Origin: an uncultured Bacteroidales bacterium | GTDB lineage: Bacteria > Bacteroidota > Bacteroidia > Bacteroidales > UBA932 | Direction: 5' to 3' | Assembly (NCBI GenBank): GCA_949286415.1 | Contig: CASEBV010000013.1 | Span: forward strand, 1-47,874 | DNA length: 47,874 nucleotides | Part shown: positions 7,360-15,922 of the stretch, in pieces | How the letters are laid out: every line of letters begins with the position of its first letter | Numbering within the stretch: position 1 is the stretch's first letter | Program-made: the position numbers and the translations under genes | Notes under the pieces: generated by a model | The model's database searches: none | Told to the model about the DNA's origin: nothing | Seen by the model: only the letters and a program-made list of their open reading frames with translations

Positions 7360-8781
7360 ATGGATACGAAGAATATCAAAGTGTGCGTGGGGCTTTCGGG
7401 CGGTGTTGATTCGAGCGTGGCAGCGCTTCTGCTGAAGCGTGCAGGATATGATGTTTTCGGCCTTTTCATGCAGAACTGGCATGACACCACAGGGACTCTC
7501 CACGGGGACTGCGAGTGGGAGGAGGACCGCTTTGTGGCTGAGATGGTGGCGAGGAAAATCGGTATTCCTTTCTATTTCGTGGATTTGAGCAAGGAGTACA
7601 GGCAGAGGGTGGTGGACTATATGTTCAATGAGTATTCCAAGGGACGGACACCGAATCCGGATGTGCTGTGCAACAGGGAGATAAAGTTCAATGCATTCAT
7701 GAAGTGCGCGATGAGGCTCGGGGCGGATTATGTGGCGACGGGGCATTATTGCCGCAAGGATGAGATTACCTCTTCTGACGGGAAACCCGTGTGCCGGATT
7801 TTCGCCGGCTCCGACCCCAACAAGGACCAGAGCTATTTCCTCTGTCAGCTCACTCAGGCGCAGCTGTCGAGGGCAATGTTTCCGATAGGGGACCTTGAGA
7901 AGCCTCAGGTGCGCCGGCTGGCTCATGAGGCTGACCTTCCGTCGGCCGACAAGAAGGATTCGCAGGGAATATGCTTTGTCGGGAAGGTTGACCTGCCGAC
8001 TTTCCTTCAGCAGCAGCTCAAGCCTCGGGAAGGGGATATCGTTGAGGTCTATGATGCTTTTTATACTGACAACGGGCAGTACCGGTTCATCGTCTCCACG
8101 CTCTCCTCTCTGCTCAAGGATGATTTCTCCGGCGAGTTGCCGGTTTTGACTGACTATATTTCAGAGACAAAGACTTCAGCGGAAGGCTCGGGCGGCGGAT
8201 GTCCCCCGGAGTCTGAGTTTTCCCGGGAGAAGCTCGCTGCGCTGGCGGACAATGACTGGCTCAGGCTTTCACAGCCTGTGGAATACGGTGATATCCGCTT
8301 TGAGACCGAGACATACAGGTCCGGCAAGAAGCATATAAAGAAGACCCGCTGCAAGGACAATCCCTACGGGAAAATCATCGGGAAGCATGACGGTGCGCAG
8401 TTCTATACCATCGGCCAGCGCAAGGGCCTGAATGTAGGCGGCCACAAGGATTCTGTCTTTGTCATTGAGACTGACATTGCCTCCAATATAATATATGTGG
8501 GGGAGGGGCACCGCCACAGGGGGCTCTCTCGCAGTTGCCTGCGGGTGGTTCCGGAGGATGTGCACTGGATAAGGGAGGACATCCCGATGGCTGTGGGCGA
8601 CATCAGGAGATACCGGGTACGCATCCGCTACCGCCAGCCTCTGCAGGATGCTTTCCTGATTATGCGCGCGAACGGTCTATATGTTCTCTTCGATGCTCCG
8701 CAGCGCGGAATCACTCCCGGACAGTTCGCAGTCTGGTATGACGGCGATGAAATGGTCGGCTCGGGGGTTATTTCAAGATAG
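7360..8781 (+). CDS. mnmA: tRNA 2-thiouridine(34) synthase MnmA, with a large insertion
   Basis: A 473-residue ATP-dependent thiolase acting on the wobble uridine of tRNA-Lys, Glu and Gln. The PP-loop GLSGGVDSS is near residue 10, the catalytic cysteine pair is Cys104 (VLCNREIKF) and Cys205 (DSQGICFVGK), and the later conserved block GKHDGAQFYTIGQRKGL starts near 339. E. coli MnmA is 368 residues. The difference is mainly about 105 extra residues (roughly 231-337) between GDIVEV and GKIIG, including a Ser/Gly-rich stretch. The ATG at 7360 is chosen because it starts just before the family's N-terminal strand; the reading frame opens 14 codons earlier. The stop overlaps the convergent flavoprotein gene by 14 nt. 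Confidence 0.93.
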   Translation: MDTKNIKVCVGLSGGVDSSVAALLLKRAGYDVFGLFMQNWHDTTGTLHGDCEWEEDRFVAEMVARKIGIPFYFVDLSKEYRQRVVDYMFNEYSKGRTPNPDVLCNREIKFNAFMKCAMRLGADYVATGHYCRKDEITSSDGKPVCRIFAGSDPNKDQSYFLCQLTQAQLSRAMFPIGDLEKPQVRRLAHEADLPSADKKDSQGICFVGKVDLPTFLQQQLKPREGDIVEVYDAFYTDNGQYRFIVSTLSSLLKDDFSGELPVLTDYISETKTSAEGSGGGCPPESEFSREKLAALADNDWLRLSQPVEYGDIRFETETYRSGKKHIKKTRCKDNPYGKIIGKHDGAQFYTIGQRKGLNVGGHKDSVFVIETDIASNIIYVGEGHRHRGLSRSCLRVVPEDVHWIREDIPMAVGDIRRYRVRIRYRQPLQDAFLIMRANGLYVLFDAPQRGITPGQFAVWYDGDEMVGSGVISR

Positions 8782-10186
8782 ACTTTGCTGCTGATTCTCC
8801 TGCAAGCATTCCGGTGGAGAATGCCGTCTGGAGATTGTAGCCGCCGGTGTCTGAGTCAATGTCAAGGATTTCCCCGGCGAAATAGAGCCCCGGGCAGAGT
8901 CTGGATTCCATGGTCTTGGCTGTTATTTCGTCTGTTGACACGCCTCCGGCCGTTATCACGCATCTTTCGTATCCGACGAAGCCGCAGATGTTCATTTTCC
9001 AGTTTTTAAGCCTTGCCGCAAGTGTCTTGTGGTCAATATTCTGGTTGCAGCGTCTGAATCCCTGCACGAGAGTTGAGGGGAGCAGTTTCCCGAGCAGTAC
9101 CCTGAACCTGTCATTATATGATTTCCCCCGGCTCCTCGGGTCGGCGGCGATTTCCTGCCAAAGGGAGGCTATGCGTTTGTCCAAAGCCGTCATGTCAACG
9201 GCGGGCTTGAGGTCAATGGATACTGCCGCTTTGCTTCCGTTGATGATGGCGTTGACACATTTCCTGCTGACTTTGAATCCGATTGCTCCCTCTATTCCTC
9301 CGTCTGTGAAGTCAAGGTCTCCGAATTCTTCCTGTACCGGCGTGCCGTCAATAAAGAGTGTCAGTGACACATTTTTCAGTTGGTTCCCGGCAAGTGCGGC
9401 GCCAGTCTCGGAAAGGGGCAGGGCTCTGTCGGTGTGGCCTCTGAGCGGCGTATCCCAATCTGTGCCGCTGCCTCCGTCCGGATGGCTGTCTCTGGCGGAA
9501 AAATTCTTGTATCCTTCAGGAACCAGAGCCGTCAGCGAGGGAAAGCATCTCTTTATCGTGTGCCCGAATTCCTGAGCCCACCGGTAGCCGTCTCCTGTGG
9601 AGCCGGTTCCGGGGTAGGAGAGACCTCCTGTCGCTATTATGAGTTTTCTGCAGGTAAATTCCTTGCCGTCTTCGCACCGGATATTGAACATGCTTCTCTC
9701 CGCTTCTTTCCCGGGAATGCAGATGTCTCTGCTGACGGAAACGGACGAGACGGTGCAGCCTGTCCTGACTGTCGCTCCGGATGCTGATACGGCGCGGACC
9801 AATGTGTCGACCACATCTTTTGCAAGGTGTGATGCAGGAAAGACTCTCTCTCCGCGTTCGATTACTGTCTCAAGCCCGTTGTCGTTGAAGAATCCGATTG
9901 TATCGGCTGTGCTGAAATTGTAGAATGCAGCCTTGAGCGGGTTGGGCTTGGGGTGTATATGAGCCGAGAAGTCATTCCATGGCCTGGTGTTGGTGATGTT
10001 GCATTTCCCTTTGCCGGTAATCATTATTTTTCTTCCCGGCCTCGGCATTTTCTCCAGGACGGTCACTTTTCTCCCTGGCTGTGCCGGAGTGTTGCCTCCA
10101 TTGCCGGAAAATACTCTTGCCGCACCTGTTGCCGCCATCATTCCGGCTGCCCCTCCTCCAATTATTATGATGTCAGAATATTCCAT
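8768..10186 (-). CDS. NAD(P)/FAD-dependent oxidoreductase, BaiN/YhiN (HI0933) family
   Basis: A 472-residue flavoprotein. The N-terminal FAD-binding loop is IIIIGGGAAGMMAA (about 5-18), followed by GRKIMITGKGKCNITN, typical of this family, ATGGLSYPGTGSTGDGY in the middle, and the C-terminal FAD contact FAGEILDIDSDTGGYN. Family members include BaiN, reported in bile-acid dehydroxylation, but most are uncharacterised, and nothing in the neighbourhood supports a bile-acid role. The ORF is somewhat longer than the usual 400-420 residues because of an insertion around residues 225-260 (FSARDSHPDGGSGTDWDTP). Cytoplasmic; no signal peptide. The 3' end overlaps the mnmA stop in convergent orientation. 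Confidence 0.88.
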   Translation of the reverse strand: MEYSDIIIIGGGAAGMMAATGAARVFSGNGGNTPAQPGRKVTVLEKMPRPGRKIMITGKGKCNITNTRPWNDFSAHIHPKPNPLKAAFYNFSTADTIGFFNDNGLETVIERGERVFPASHLAKDVVDTLVRAVSASGATVRTGCTVSSVSVSRDICIPGKEAERSMFNIRCEDGKEFTCRKLIIATGGLSYPGTGSTGDGYRWAQEFGHTIKRCFPSLTALVPEGYKNFSARDSHPDGGSGTDWDTPLRGHTDRALPLSETGAALAGNQLKNVSLTLFIDGTPVQEEFGDLDFTDGGIEGAIGFKVSRKCVNAIINGSKAAVSIDLKPAVDMTALDKRIASLWQEIAADPRSRGKSYNDRFRVLLGKLLPSTLVQGFRRCNQNIDHKTLAARLKNWKMNICGFVGYERCVITAGGVSTDEITAKTMESRLCPGLYFAGEILDIDSDTGGYNLQTAFSTGMLAGESAAKSILK

Positions 10187-10259
10187 TTGTGATTAATGTC
10201 TGAAATGTGAATTATCTTGCATAAAAATCAAAATTTACGCAAGATATTAATTTTTTTAC

Positions 10260-10267
10260 TATTTTTG
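10260..10267 (+). promoter_or_regulatory. TAnnTTTG promoter box for tRNA-Thr
   Basis: TATTTTTG, 17 nt before the tRNA 5' end; predicted start near 10274 gives a short 5' leader. No clear -33 element. Confidence 0.5.
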
Positions 10268-10284
10268 CAGTCCGAATTTTCAAA

Positions 10285-10357
10285 GCCACTTTAGCTCAGT
10301 CGGTAGAGCAACGCATTCGTAACGCGTAGGTCGTGGGTTCGAATCCCATGAGTGGCT
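10285..10357 (+). tRNA. tRNA-Thr (anticodon CGT)
   Basis: A 73-nt cloverleaf: acceptor GCCACTT/GAGTGGC (last pair T-G), D-arm GCTCAGTCGGTAGAGC, anticodon loop TTCGTAA with CGT reading ACG, T-arm GTGGGTTCGAATCCCAT. Position 31-39 is an A-C mismatch. CCA is not encoded. A protein gene starts 10 nt after the tRNA end. Confidence 0.95.
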
Positions 10358-10367
10358 CTTTTCTTTT

Positions 10368-11522
10368 ATGGATAATGTCTCTTTCATAAGCGGTTTTTTC
10401 CTGTTATCCATATTTCTGCTTTCCGGCTGCGGCTCAGGACAGGCGGTCGTACCGGAGACTTCCGGATATTTTTCTTATGCAAGATATGTTGATGTGACTG
10501 CATCGGAGGATGAGGTTTCCGTGGTCACGGTTTCTCCGTTTGACGGGTCTTCAGATACTCTTGTCTTCAATGTCCCGGTCCGGAATGTGGTGTGCATGGC
10601 ATCGAATTATGTCGCCTGTCTCAGTGCTGTCGGCTGTGATTCAGTAGTTACAGCCGTGTCCGGGGCACGTTATATATCAGACCCACGAATCCGGGGCAGG
10701 TATCCGGAATCCCTGTATGACATCGGTTATGAGTCTACCCTTGATCTGGAGCGGATTGTCTGTCTTGCTCCGGATATGGTGGCTGCCTATGCTGTTTCAT
10801 CCGTGCCCTCTGTCCAGATGTCACGGGTGCGTTCCTTCGGCATTCCAGTGCTGACTCTTTATGACAATTTTGAGCATCATCCTCTCGCCCGGGCCGAATA
10901 TGTCCGTCTTTTCGGTCTCCTCTGCGGCCGGAGGGAGGTGTCGGATTCTCTTTTTTCTGCCGTTGAATCCGGATATCTGAATCTGTCCCGTATGTCAGCT
11001 CTCAGGAGCTCTGCGGATTCAGGGTCGGGCTCAGGAGGGGCTGCGGTAAAGGTTCTGCTCAATATCCCGTATGGAGGTGCGTGGTATATCCCGGGGGCGG
11101 AGAATTACATGTCATGTCTCATCAGGGATGCCGGAGGTGAGGTCCTCGGCGCTGAACCCGGGAAAAGCGGGTCTTCTGTGGTAACACTGGAAAAAGCTCT
11201 CATGCTTTCCCGAGAGGCTGATTTCTGGCTCAACACCGGGGGGTGCAGGACAAGGGGCCAGCTGGAGAGTGTCAATCCCATGTTCCCTCTGTTCCTTGCC
11301 GGCGACAGCCTGAAGATATTCAACAATATCCGCCGTGTGACTCCTGACGGCGGAAATGATTTCTGGGAGAGCGGAGCTGTCCGCCCCGACCTCATTCTTC
11401 AGGATCTTGTGCGTATCTTCCATCCCGGCACACAAACGGATTCTGACGGACAGAAGTCCGATGCATCATATTCCGGACAGGAGTTGTCCGATACATTATA
11501 TTATTATGTGCCGGTAATCTGA
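10368..11522 (+). CDS. Orphan ABC-transporter substrate-binding lipoprotein (BtuF/FepB-like)
   Basis: A 384-residue lipoprotein with a hydrophobic signal and lipobox LSGC (Cys21). The body matches the class III periplasmic binding fold for cobalamin, haem or siderophores: VRNVVCMASNYVACLSAVG, YESTLDLERIVCLAPDMVAAY, IPVLTLYDNFEHHPLARAEYVRLFGLLCG, and NIPYGGAWYIPGAENYMSCLIRDAGGE split over the second lobe. No permease or ATPase gene is adjacent, so it must pair with a transporter encoded elsewhere or act in outer-membrane uptake. The signal peptide lacks the usual basic N-terminal residues (MDNVSF), which is odd. The start is the only sensible one, and it lies 10 nt after tRNA-Thr. Ligand cannot be told. 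Confidence 0.85.
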   Translation: MDNVSFISGFFLLSIFLLSGCGSGQAVVPETSGYFSYARYVDVTASEDEVSVVTVSPFDGSSDTLVFNVPVRNVVCMASNYVACLSAVGCDSVVTAVSGARYISDPRIRGRYPESLYDIGYESTLDLERIVCLAPDMVAAYAVSSVPSVQMSRVRSFGIPVLTLYDNFEHHPLARAEYVRLFGLLCGRREVSDSLFSAVESGYLNLSRMSALRSSADSGSGSGGAAVKVLLNIPYGGAWYIPGAENYMSCLIRDAGGEVLGAEPGKSGSSVVTLEKALMLSREADFWLNTGGCRTRGQLESVNPMFPLFLAGDSLKIFNNIRRVTPDGGNDFWESGAVRPDLILQDLVRIFHPGTQTDSDGQKSDASYSGQELSDTLYYYVPVI

Positions 11523-11536
11523 ATCTTGTCTTGCTC

Positions 11537-11587
11537 CTGAACTCATTGGGTCTGAACTCATTGCTCCAGAACTCTGACCGGTTCTGG
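11537..11587. repeat. Short direct repeat and stem-loop between convergent genes
   Basis: CTGAACTCATTG occurs twice (11537-11548 and 11552-11563), followed by a 7-bp stem CCAGAAC/GTTCTGG (11566-11587) with an 8-nt loop. It fills the 75-nt gap between convergent genes and has no U-tract on either side. Confidence 0.4.
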
Positions 11588-11597
11588 ATAATGTCTG

Positions 11598-12230
11598 TCA
11601 GTCGGCCTGCTTTATCATACTGAAACGGAAAAGTCCGTTGCCGCAGAATGCCCCGCTTATTTCTGCAGATGAGTACATTCCGTTTGCTTTGTCGGAAGCG
11701 GCTGCCGAGGCTCCGAAGTCTGCGAGCAGAGCCATTTCCTTGAGTTCCACGGCGAGTATATCACCGATGCGGAGAGAAATCAGGGCCGATGCTCCGGAGA
11801 TGGCGTCTTCGATAATTTCTGCAGAGCCTTCTGCGGTCGAATAGATTTCCTGTCCGTCTTTTGATACGGAAAAGATGTTGGTGCCGTCTTCAAGAGTAAC
11901 TTTGTTGTACATCGGGAACGGAAGGACAGAGGTGTGGTCTGTGCATGACGCTGCGGCAAGAGATATTGCTTCCGGAGTATTCTGCTCTGCGGGGCAAAGC
12001 AGGTCTTTGACATAAAGAAGGATGCCGTAGCTGACCGCATCATAGTACCGGTCTGCGAATTTGCGGCCTATGCATTTGCCGGCTTTGCTGATGCGGGCAA
12101 AAAGTACGGGAGTCCATAAGTATCCTGACACGGCGTCCGGGAGATAGAGGTCTTTGTCCTCCCTCTCCCAGGTCGTGTCCGGCCGGCAGTAGAACCGGCC
12201 TGTCCCAAATGCTTTGACTATTATATTCAT
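11598..12230 (-). CDS. Degenerate fumarylacetoacetate hydrolase (FAH)-fold protein, probably not catalytic
   Basis: A 210-residue protein whose middle part recalls the FAH superfamily: LYLPDAVSG, then ISKAGKCIGRKFADRYYDAVSYGI, which corresponds to the conserved R-x-G-K...A-x-x-Y-Y-D-A-V-x-x-G-I block of Bacteroidetes FAH-like proteins. Where the active family has the E-x-E metal ligands (usually in a segment like IHYEAEVV) this protein reads SGYLWTPVLFA, with no acidic residues. The metal site therefore seems lost. It lies 47 nt after the exonuclease gene in the dnaN direction. Function unknown. The homology call rests on my recollection of family motifs and needs profile comparison. Confidence 0.6.
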   Translation of the reverse strand: MNIIVKAFGTGRFYCRPDTTWEREDKDLYLPDAVSGYLWTPVLFARISKAGKCIGRKFADRYYDAVSYGILLYVKDLLCPAEQNTPEAISLAAASCTDHTSVLPFPMYNKVTLEDGTNIFSVSKDGQEIYSTAEGSAEIIEDAISGASALISLRIGDILAVELKEMALLADFGASAAASDKANGMYSSAEISGAFCGNGLFRFSMIKQAD

Positions 12231-12277
12231 TGTGTCTGCCCGATGTTTATATGCAGGGAAATGCTTTGAAGTGGCGG

Positions 12278-13204
12278 CTATTTGCCCTGCCGGGTGTTGA
12301 ACTTGCCGGCAAGGAGGTTCAGGGAACTGCCGAGTTCTTCGTCTGAGAGCGGCTTGGGCTGCTCTGCGGCCCTGGCTGCTCTTCGGGCTTCTTTTTTCTC
12401 TTCTTCGTACTGCTGCCTGAGGAGTTCGAACTGACGCTTGGTGTCAAGGGTAAATTCGCCGTTCTCAATCCAGCTGAAATATGACGGCTCACTCATGTAG
12501 ACTTCCCGTGCGGTCCTGCCCTTGTGCTTGCCGAAGCTGATGACCGGCTCCTTTTTGTCATTGAGGACTATGCGTCCGGCGTAGTCGAGGCTTTTCTGTC
12601 TCTCAGAAAAGTTGGAGAGAAATTCGACATTGTTCTTGAGGGTCTCGGGATATTTGTCCAGCTGGGCCTTGAGTACGGCGTATGTTGCAAGCGTGTCTGC
12701 TTCGGCGGCATGGGCGTTTTCAAGCTCTTTTCCGCAGTAGAATCTGTATGCGGCCTTGAGGTTGCGCGGCTCCATGACATGGTATATGTTCTGAACATCG
12801 ACCATCCGCATTTCATGCAGATTGATCTCAAGGTCCCTGTTGAGGTATTTGCGGACTCTTTCTATTTCTTCCGCAAGCATCGGAAGATCGAATTTGGTGG
12901 AGTTGAAGCCGGACAGGTCGCTTCCCTTGAGCCATGACACCACTTCATCGGCGATGTCGCAGAAGCGGGGACAGCCTTCAAGGTCCTCGTCGCTGATGCC
13001 GTGGACGGCCTTTGCACTCGGTGTGACCGGGCGCTGGCTGCCTGTGACATAGTCCCATGGCTTGACTCTCCATGTCTTTATGCGTTCTTCTCCTCCTGGA
13101 AATATTTTTACGAAACTCAGTTCAATGATTGCGTCAGACGCTATGTTAAGACCGGTACTCTCAATATCGAAGAAGAGTATCGGCCTCTCAAGATTCAGTT
13201 CCAT
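12278..13204 (-). CDS. DEDDh 3'-5' exonuclease (DnaQ/epsilon-like)
   Basis: A 308-residue protein. The N-terminal exonuclease domain (about 8-180) has Exo I FFDIESTGL (Asp and Glu ligands), Exo II FNSTKFDLPML and Exo III HAAEADTLATYAVL, giving the DEDDh metal site. The C-terminal part (about 215-308) contains a short conserved segment ISFGKHKGRTAREVYMSEP and then a basic helix. In Bacteroidetes this gene commonly follows dnaN, as it does here with a 12-nt gap, and the encoded protein is annotated as a PolIII epsilon-like exonuclease. Whether it is the replicative proofreader or a repair nuclease cannot be decided here; a second smaller DnaQ-like gene is at 41897. Confidence 0.88.
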   Translation of the reverse strand: MELNLERPILFFDIESTGLNIASDAIIELSFVKIFPGGEERIKTWRVKPWDYVTGSQRPVTPSAKAVHGISDEDLEGCPRFCDIADEVVSWLKGSDLSGFNSTKFDLPMLAEEIERVRKYLNRDLEINLHEMRMVDVQNIYHVMEPRNLKAAYRFYCGKELENAHAAEADTLATYAVLKAQLDKYPETLKNNVEFLSNFSERQKSLDYAGRIVLNDKKEPVISFGKHKGRTAREVYMSEPSYFSWIENGEFTLDTKRQFELLRQQYEEEKKEARRAARAAEQPKPLSDEELGSSLNLLAGKFNTRQGK

Positions 13205-13216
13205 TCTGTCGTGTAA

Positions 13217-14335
13217 TTAAAACATTATAGGCATAATGATGCCGCAGATTCTGTCACTGTCGGTCTCTCCCTCGGCAGGAATGATGAGCGCTGCGCGCTT
13301 GCTGTCGGCAAACTTCATGACGACTTCGCCGCAGGACATGTTGCTGAGGATTTCAATGATGAATGTGGACTTGAATCCTATTGAAAGTTCTTCCCCGTTG
13401 TACTGGCACGGGATTTTCTCGTAGGCGGCAATTGAGAAGCCGAGGTCCTGGGCGGAAATCTCGAGGGAATCGGCGCTGAGGTCGAATTTGATGTGGTTCG
13501 ATGCCTTGTTGGCACAGACGGACACCCTGCGGACCGTATTCAGGAAGAGGCTTCTGTCGATTTTCAGTATGTTGGCGTTGTTCTGCGGGATGACGTCCCT
13601 GTATTTCGGATATTTGCCGACTATAAGGCGGCATACCACGACTGTCTTGTCAAATGTGAACACCGCATTCTTGGTGTCGAAGGAGATTTCCACGTTTTCC
13701 GTGTCCTTGCCTATGATTGACCTGAGCACGGCTGCAGGCCTTTTGTGCAGGATGAAGGATGCTTTTTCCTGGGTATTCACATCCTTTGCATTGTAGCAGA
13801 TGAGCTTGTGGGAGTCTGATGCGACGAGGGTGGTTCCTTCCGGCTCAAGGTCGAAGAATATGCCGTTCATCACAGGCCTGATCTCATCGTCTGCCGTCGC
13901 ATATATTGTGCTTGAAATGCCTTCTGACAGTTCTTCGGCGGGGAAAGTCACTTTTACTGCTCCTTCTTCTGTTCCGGCAATTTCCGGATAGTCTTCAGCC
14001 GGGAAAAACGGCAGTGTCGAAGACCCGGTACTCCAGCGGCATTCAAATGAATTGTCGCTTACCGTATTTATTGAGAGCGGCTGGTCCGGAAGCTCCTTGA
14101 GAAGATCCGTGAGATGCTTTGCCGGGATGGCTATTTTCCCTTCCTCCACGGCATTGTCCACTTCAAGGACTGTCCGGAGGGTGAGTTCCATGTCAGATGC
14201 TGTTATTTCAAGTGTGTTTCCATTGAGATTGAAAAGGAAATTCTCCAGAATAGGGAGAGCGGATTTGGTCGGGATGGCCTTTGATACTGAAAGCACGCCC
14301 TTCAGCAGTTCTGCGCTTGAAATGATAAGTTTCAT
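13217..14335 (-). CDS. dnaN: DNA polymerase III beta subunit (sliding clamp)
   Basis: A 372-residue protein with three clamp domains of about 120 residues each. The start MKLIISSAELLKGVLSVSKAIP and the end DRICGIIMPIMF (with the conserved C-terminal MPI/MPM-type motif) are diagnostic. It encircles DNA as a dimer and tethers polymerases and other factors. First gene of the dnaN, exonuclease, FAH-fold unit. A minus-strand TACATTTG box (14394-14387) lies 52 nt upstream of the start. dnaA is not nearby, so this is not an oriC-type dnaA-dnaN cluster. Confidence 0.97.
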   Translation of the reverse strand: MKLIISSAELLKGVLSVSKAIPTKSALPILENFLFNLNGNTLEITASDMELTLRTVLEVDNAVEEGKIAIPAKHLTDLLKELPDQPLSINTVSDNSFECRWSTGSSTLPFFPAEDYPEIAGTEEGAVKVTFPAEELSEGISSTIYATADDEIRPVMNGIFFDLEPEGTTLVASDSHKLICYNAKDVNTQEKASFILHKRPAAVLRSIIGKDTENVEISFDTKNAVFTFDKTVVVCRLIVGKYPKYRDVIPQNNANILKIDRSLFLNTVRRVSVCANKASNHIKFDLSADSLEISAQDLGFSIAAYEKIPCQYNGEELSIGFKSTFIIEILSNMSCGEVVMKFADSKRAALIIPAEGETDSDRICGIIMPIMF

Positions 14336-14386
14336 ATTATTTACAATTTATATTTTCGGCAATATGGTCGTATTTTATACAACGAG

Positions 14387-14415
14387 CAAATGTAGTAAAA
14401 TTTCATGTAAATTTG
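14387..14415. promoter_or_regulatory. Divergent promoter boxes of dnaN and htrA
   Basis: Minus-strand TACATTTG (14394-14387) points to dnaN and plus-strand TAAATTTG (14408-14415) points to htrA. The two boxes are 13 bp apart and the -33 regions would overlap the other gene's -7. No clear TTG at -33 on either side. Confidence 0.5.
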
Positions 14416-14473
14416 GCATGTATTTTGATTTTTCGTCAGCCGTTTGTCTGAAAAATTTAAAAATTTTTGAAAT

Positions 14474-15907
14474 ATGAAAAAAGGTATCGTAACATTGCTT
14501 CTTGCCGCCGTTGTCGGTGCGGCCGCTGCCTTTGCGGTGGTGAAGCTCTCATCTCCGTCGGTTCAGGGGACACAGGTAATTGTCCAGGACGGCGCCGGAC
14601 AGTTCCGTACGGTCAGCCTGACGGAGACTGAATATCCGGATTTTACATATGCAGCCGAGTCTGCCGTTGATGCTGTCGTATATGTCAAGGTGACAGTGAA
14701 GGATGTCACAAGGACTGCCCCGAGCTCAATCTTTGATTTCTTTTTCGGTTACGAGGGCACACCCCGTGAGAGAGAGAGGGTCGGCAGCGGTTCCGGAGTC
14801 ATTATCCGGCCGGACGGCTATATTGTCACCAACAACCACGTCATTGAAGGTGCATCAAAAATCGAAGTGACTCTCAACAACAACAAGACATTTGAAGCAC
14901 AGCTCATCGGTACTGACCCGGCTACGGATGTGGCATTGATCAAGATTGATGCCCAGGGACTTCCTGTAGTGCCGTTCGGGGATTCCGACAATCTGCGTCT
15001 GGGCGAATGGGTGCTTGCCATCGGCAGTCCATACGACCTCCGCTCAACTATCACGGCCGGCATTGTCAGCGCCAAGGGACGGTCAATGCCGAATTATGAC
15101 GGAGAATTCAAGATAGAGTCCTTTATTCAGACTGATGCTGCCGTCAACCCGGGCAACAGCGGCGGGGCTCTTGTGGACAAGGCCGGCAATCTTGTCGGCA
15201 TAAACACTGCCATCGTGTCACAGACCGGCTCGTATACGGGATATTCTTTTGCGATTCCGTCCAATATTGTCAGGAAAATTGTTTCCGACCTGATTGATTT
15301 CGGAAGTGTCAGAAGGGCGATGCTCGGCGTGACCATGAGGCCGATGGATGACAAATTGGCGAAAGAATTGAAACTTTCTTCTCCAAACGGCGTATATATT
15401 GTTGAGGTTTTGAAAGGCAGTGCTGCAGACGAGGCCGGAATCAAGGTGGGGGATGTGATTGTGGCGGTTGATTCTGTCAAGGTCAGGAATGCTTCTGCCG
15501 TTCAGGAACAGGTCAACCGTTTCCATCCGGGGGACAGGACGACGGTCACTGTGCTCCGCGACGGAAAAGAGAAGATTCTTGATGTGACATTCAAGGGGAC
15601 TGCTGCGGAGAACGGTTCTGTGGATGAAGACGGAGCAGTCGCATTCTATGGGGCCAGAATCAAGGAAGCTCCGAAAGAGACTCTGGAGAAGCTCGGCATA
15701 GACCACGGGGTTGAGATTGTCTCTGTGGGACCGGGCAAAATCATGGACGCCGGTGTTTCCGAAGGTTTCGTGATGATGTTTGTCAATGACCAGCCTGTAA
15801 GCAAGCCTCAGGACGTGATGAATATCATCAAGAAGTCGAAAAGGGCCGTGTTCGTGGAGGGAATGACTCCGTACGGCAGAGTGTCGTATTTCGGCTTCGG
15901 AATTTAG
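14474..15907 (+). CDS. Periplasmic serine protease, Do/HtrA (DegP) family
   Basis: A 477-residue envelope protease. An N-terminal hydrophobic segment (about 4-26) is a signal peptide or anchor. The trypsin-like domain carries the triad His122 (NNHVIEG), Asp152 (ATDVALIKID) and Ser229 (NPGNSGGAL). Two PDZ domains follow (about 280-370, with VEVLKGSAADEAGIKVGDVI, and about 390-475, VSVGPGKIMDAGVSEGFVMMF). Two PDZ domains match the DegP/DegQ class, which degrade and chaperone misfolded envelope proteins. It is directly upstream of rpoD (15-nt gap), so part of the primary sigma factor transcription may start at its promoter. Confidence 0.94.
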   Translation: MKKGIVTLLLAAVVGAAAAFAVVKLSSPSVQGTQVIVQDGAGQFRTVSLTETEYPDFTYAAESAVDAVVYVKVTVKDVTRTAPSSIFDFFFGYEGTPRERERVGSGSGVIIRPDGYIVTNNHVIEGASKIEVTLNNNKTFEAQLIGTDPATDVALIKIDAQGLPVVPFGDSDNLRLGEWVLAIGSPYDLRSTITAGIVSAKGRSMPNYDGEFKIESFIQTDAAVNPGNSGGALVDKAGNLVGINTAIVSQTGSYTGYSFAIPSNIVRKIVSDLIDFGSVRRAMLGVTMRPMDDKLAKELKLSSPNGVYIVEVLKGSAADEAGIKVGDVIVAVDSVKVRNASAVQEQVNRFHPGDRTTVTVLRDGKEKILDVTFKGTAAENGSVDEDGAVAFYGARIKEAPKETLEKLGIDHGVEIVSVGPGKIMDAGVSEGFVMMFVNDQPVSKPQDVMNIIKKSKRAVFVEGMTPYGRVSYFGFGI

Positions 15908-15922
15908 GAGACAAATATATTT

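Noticed and set aside
13217..14335. Replication origin near dnaN
   Set aside because: No dnaA gene and no cluster of DnaA boxes that I could see in the flanks.
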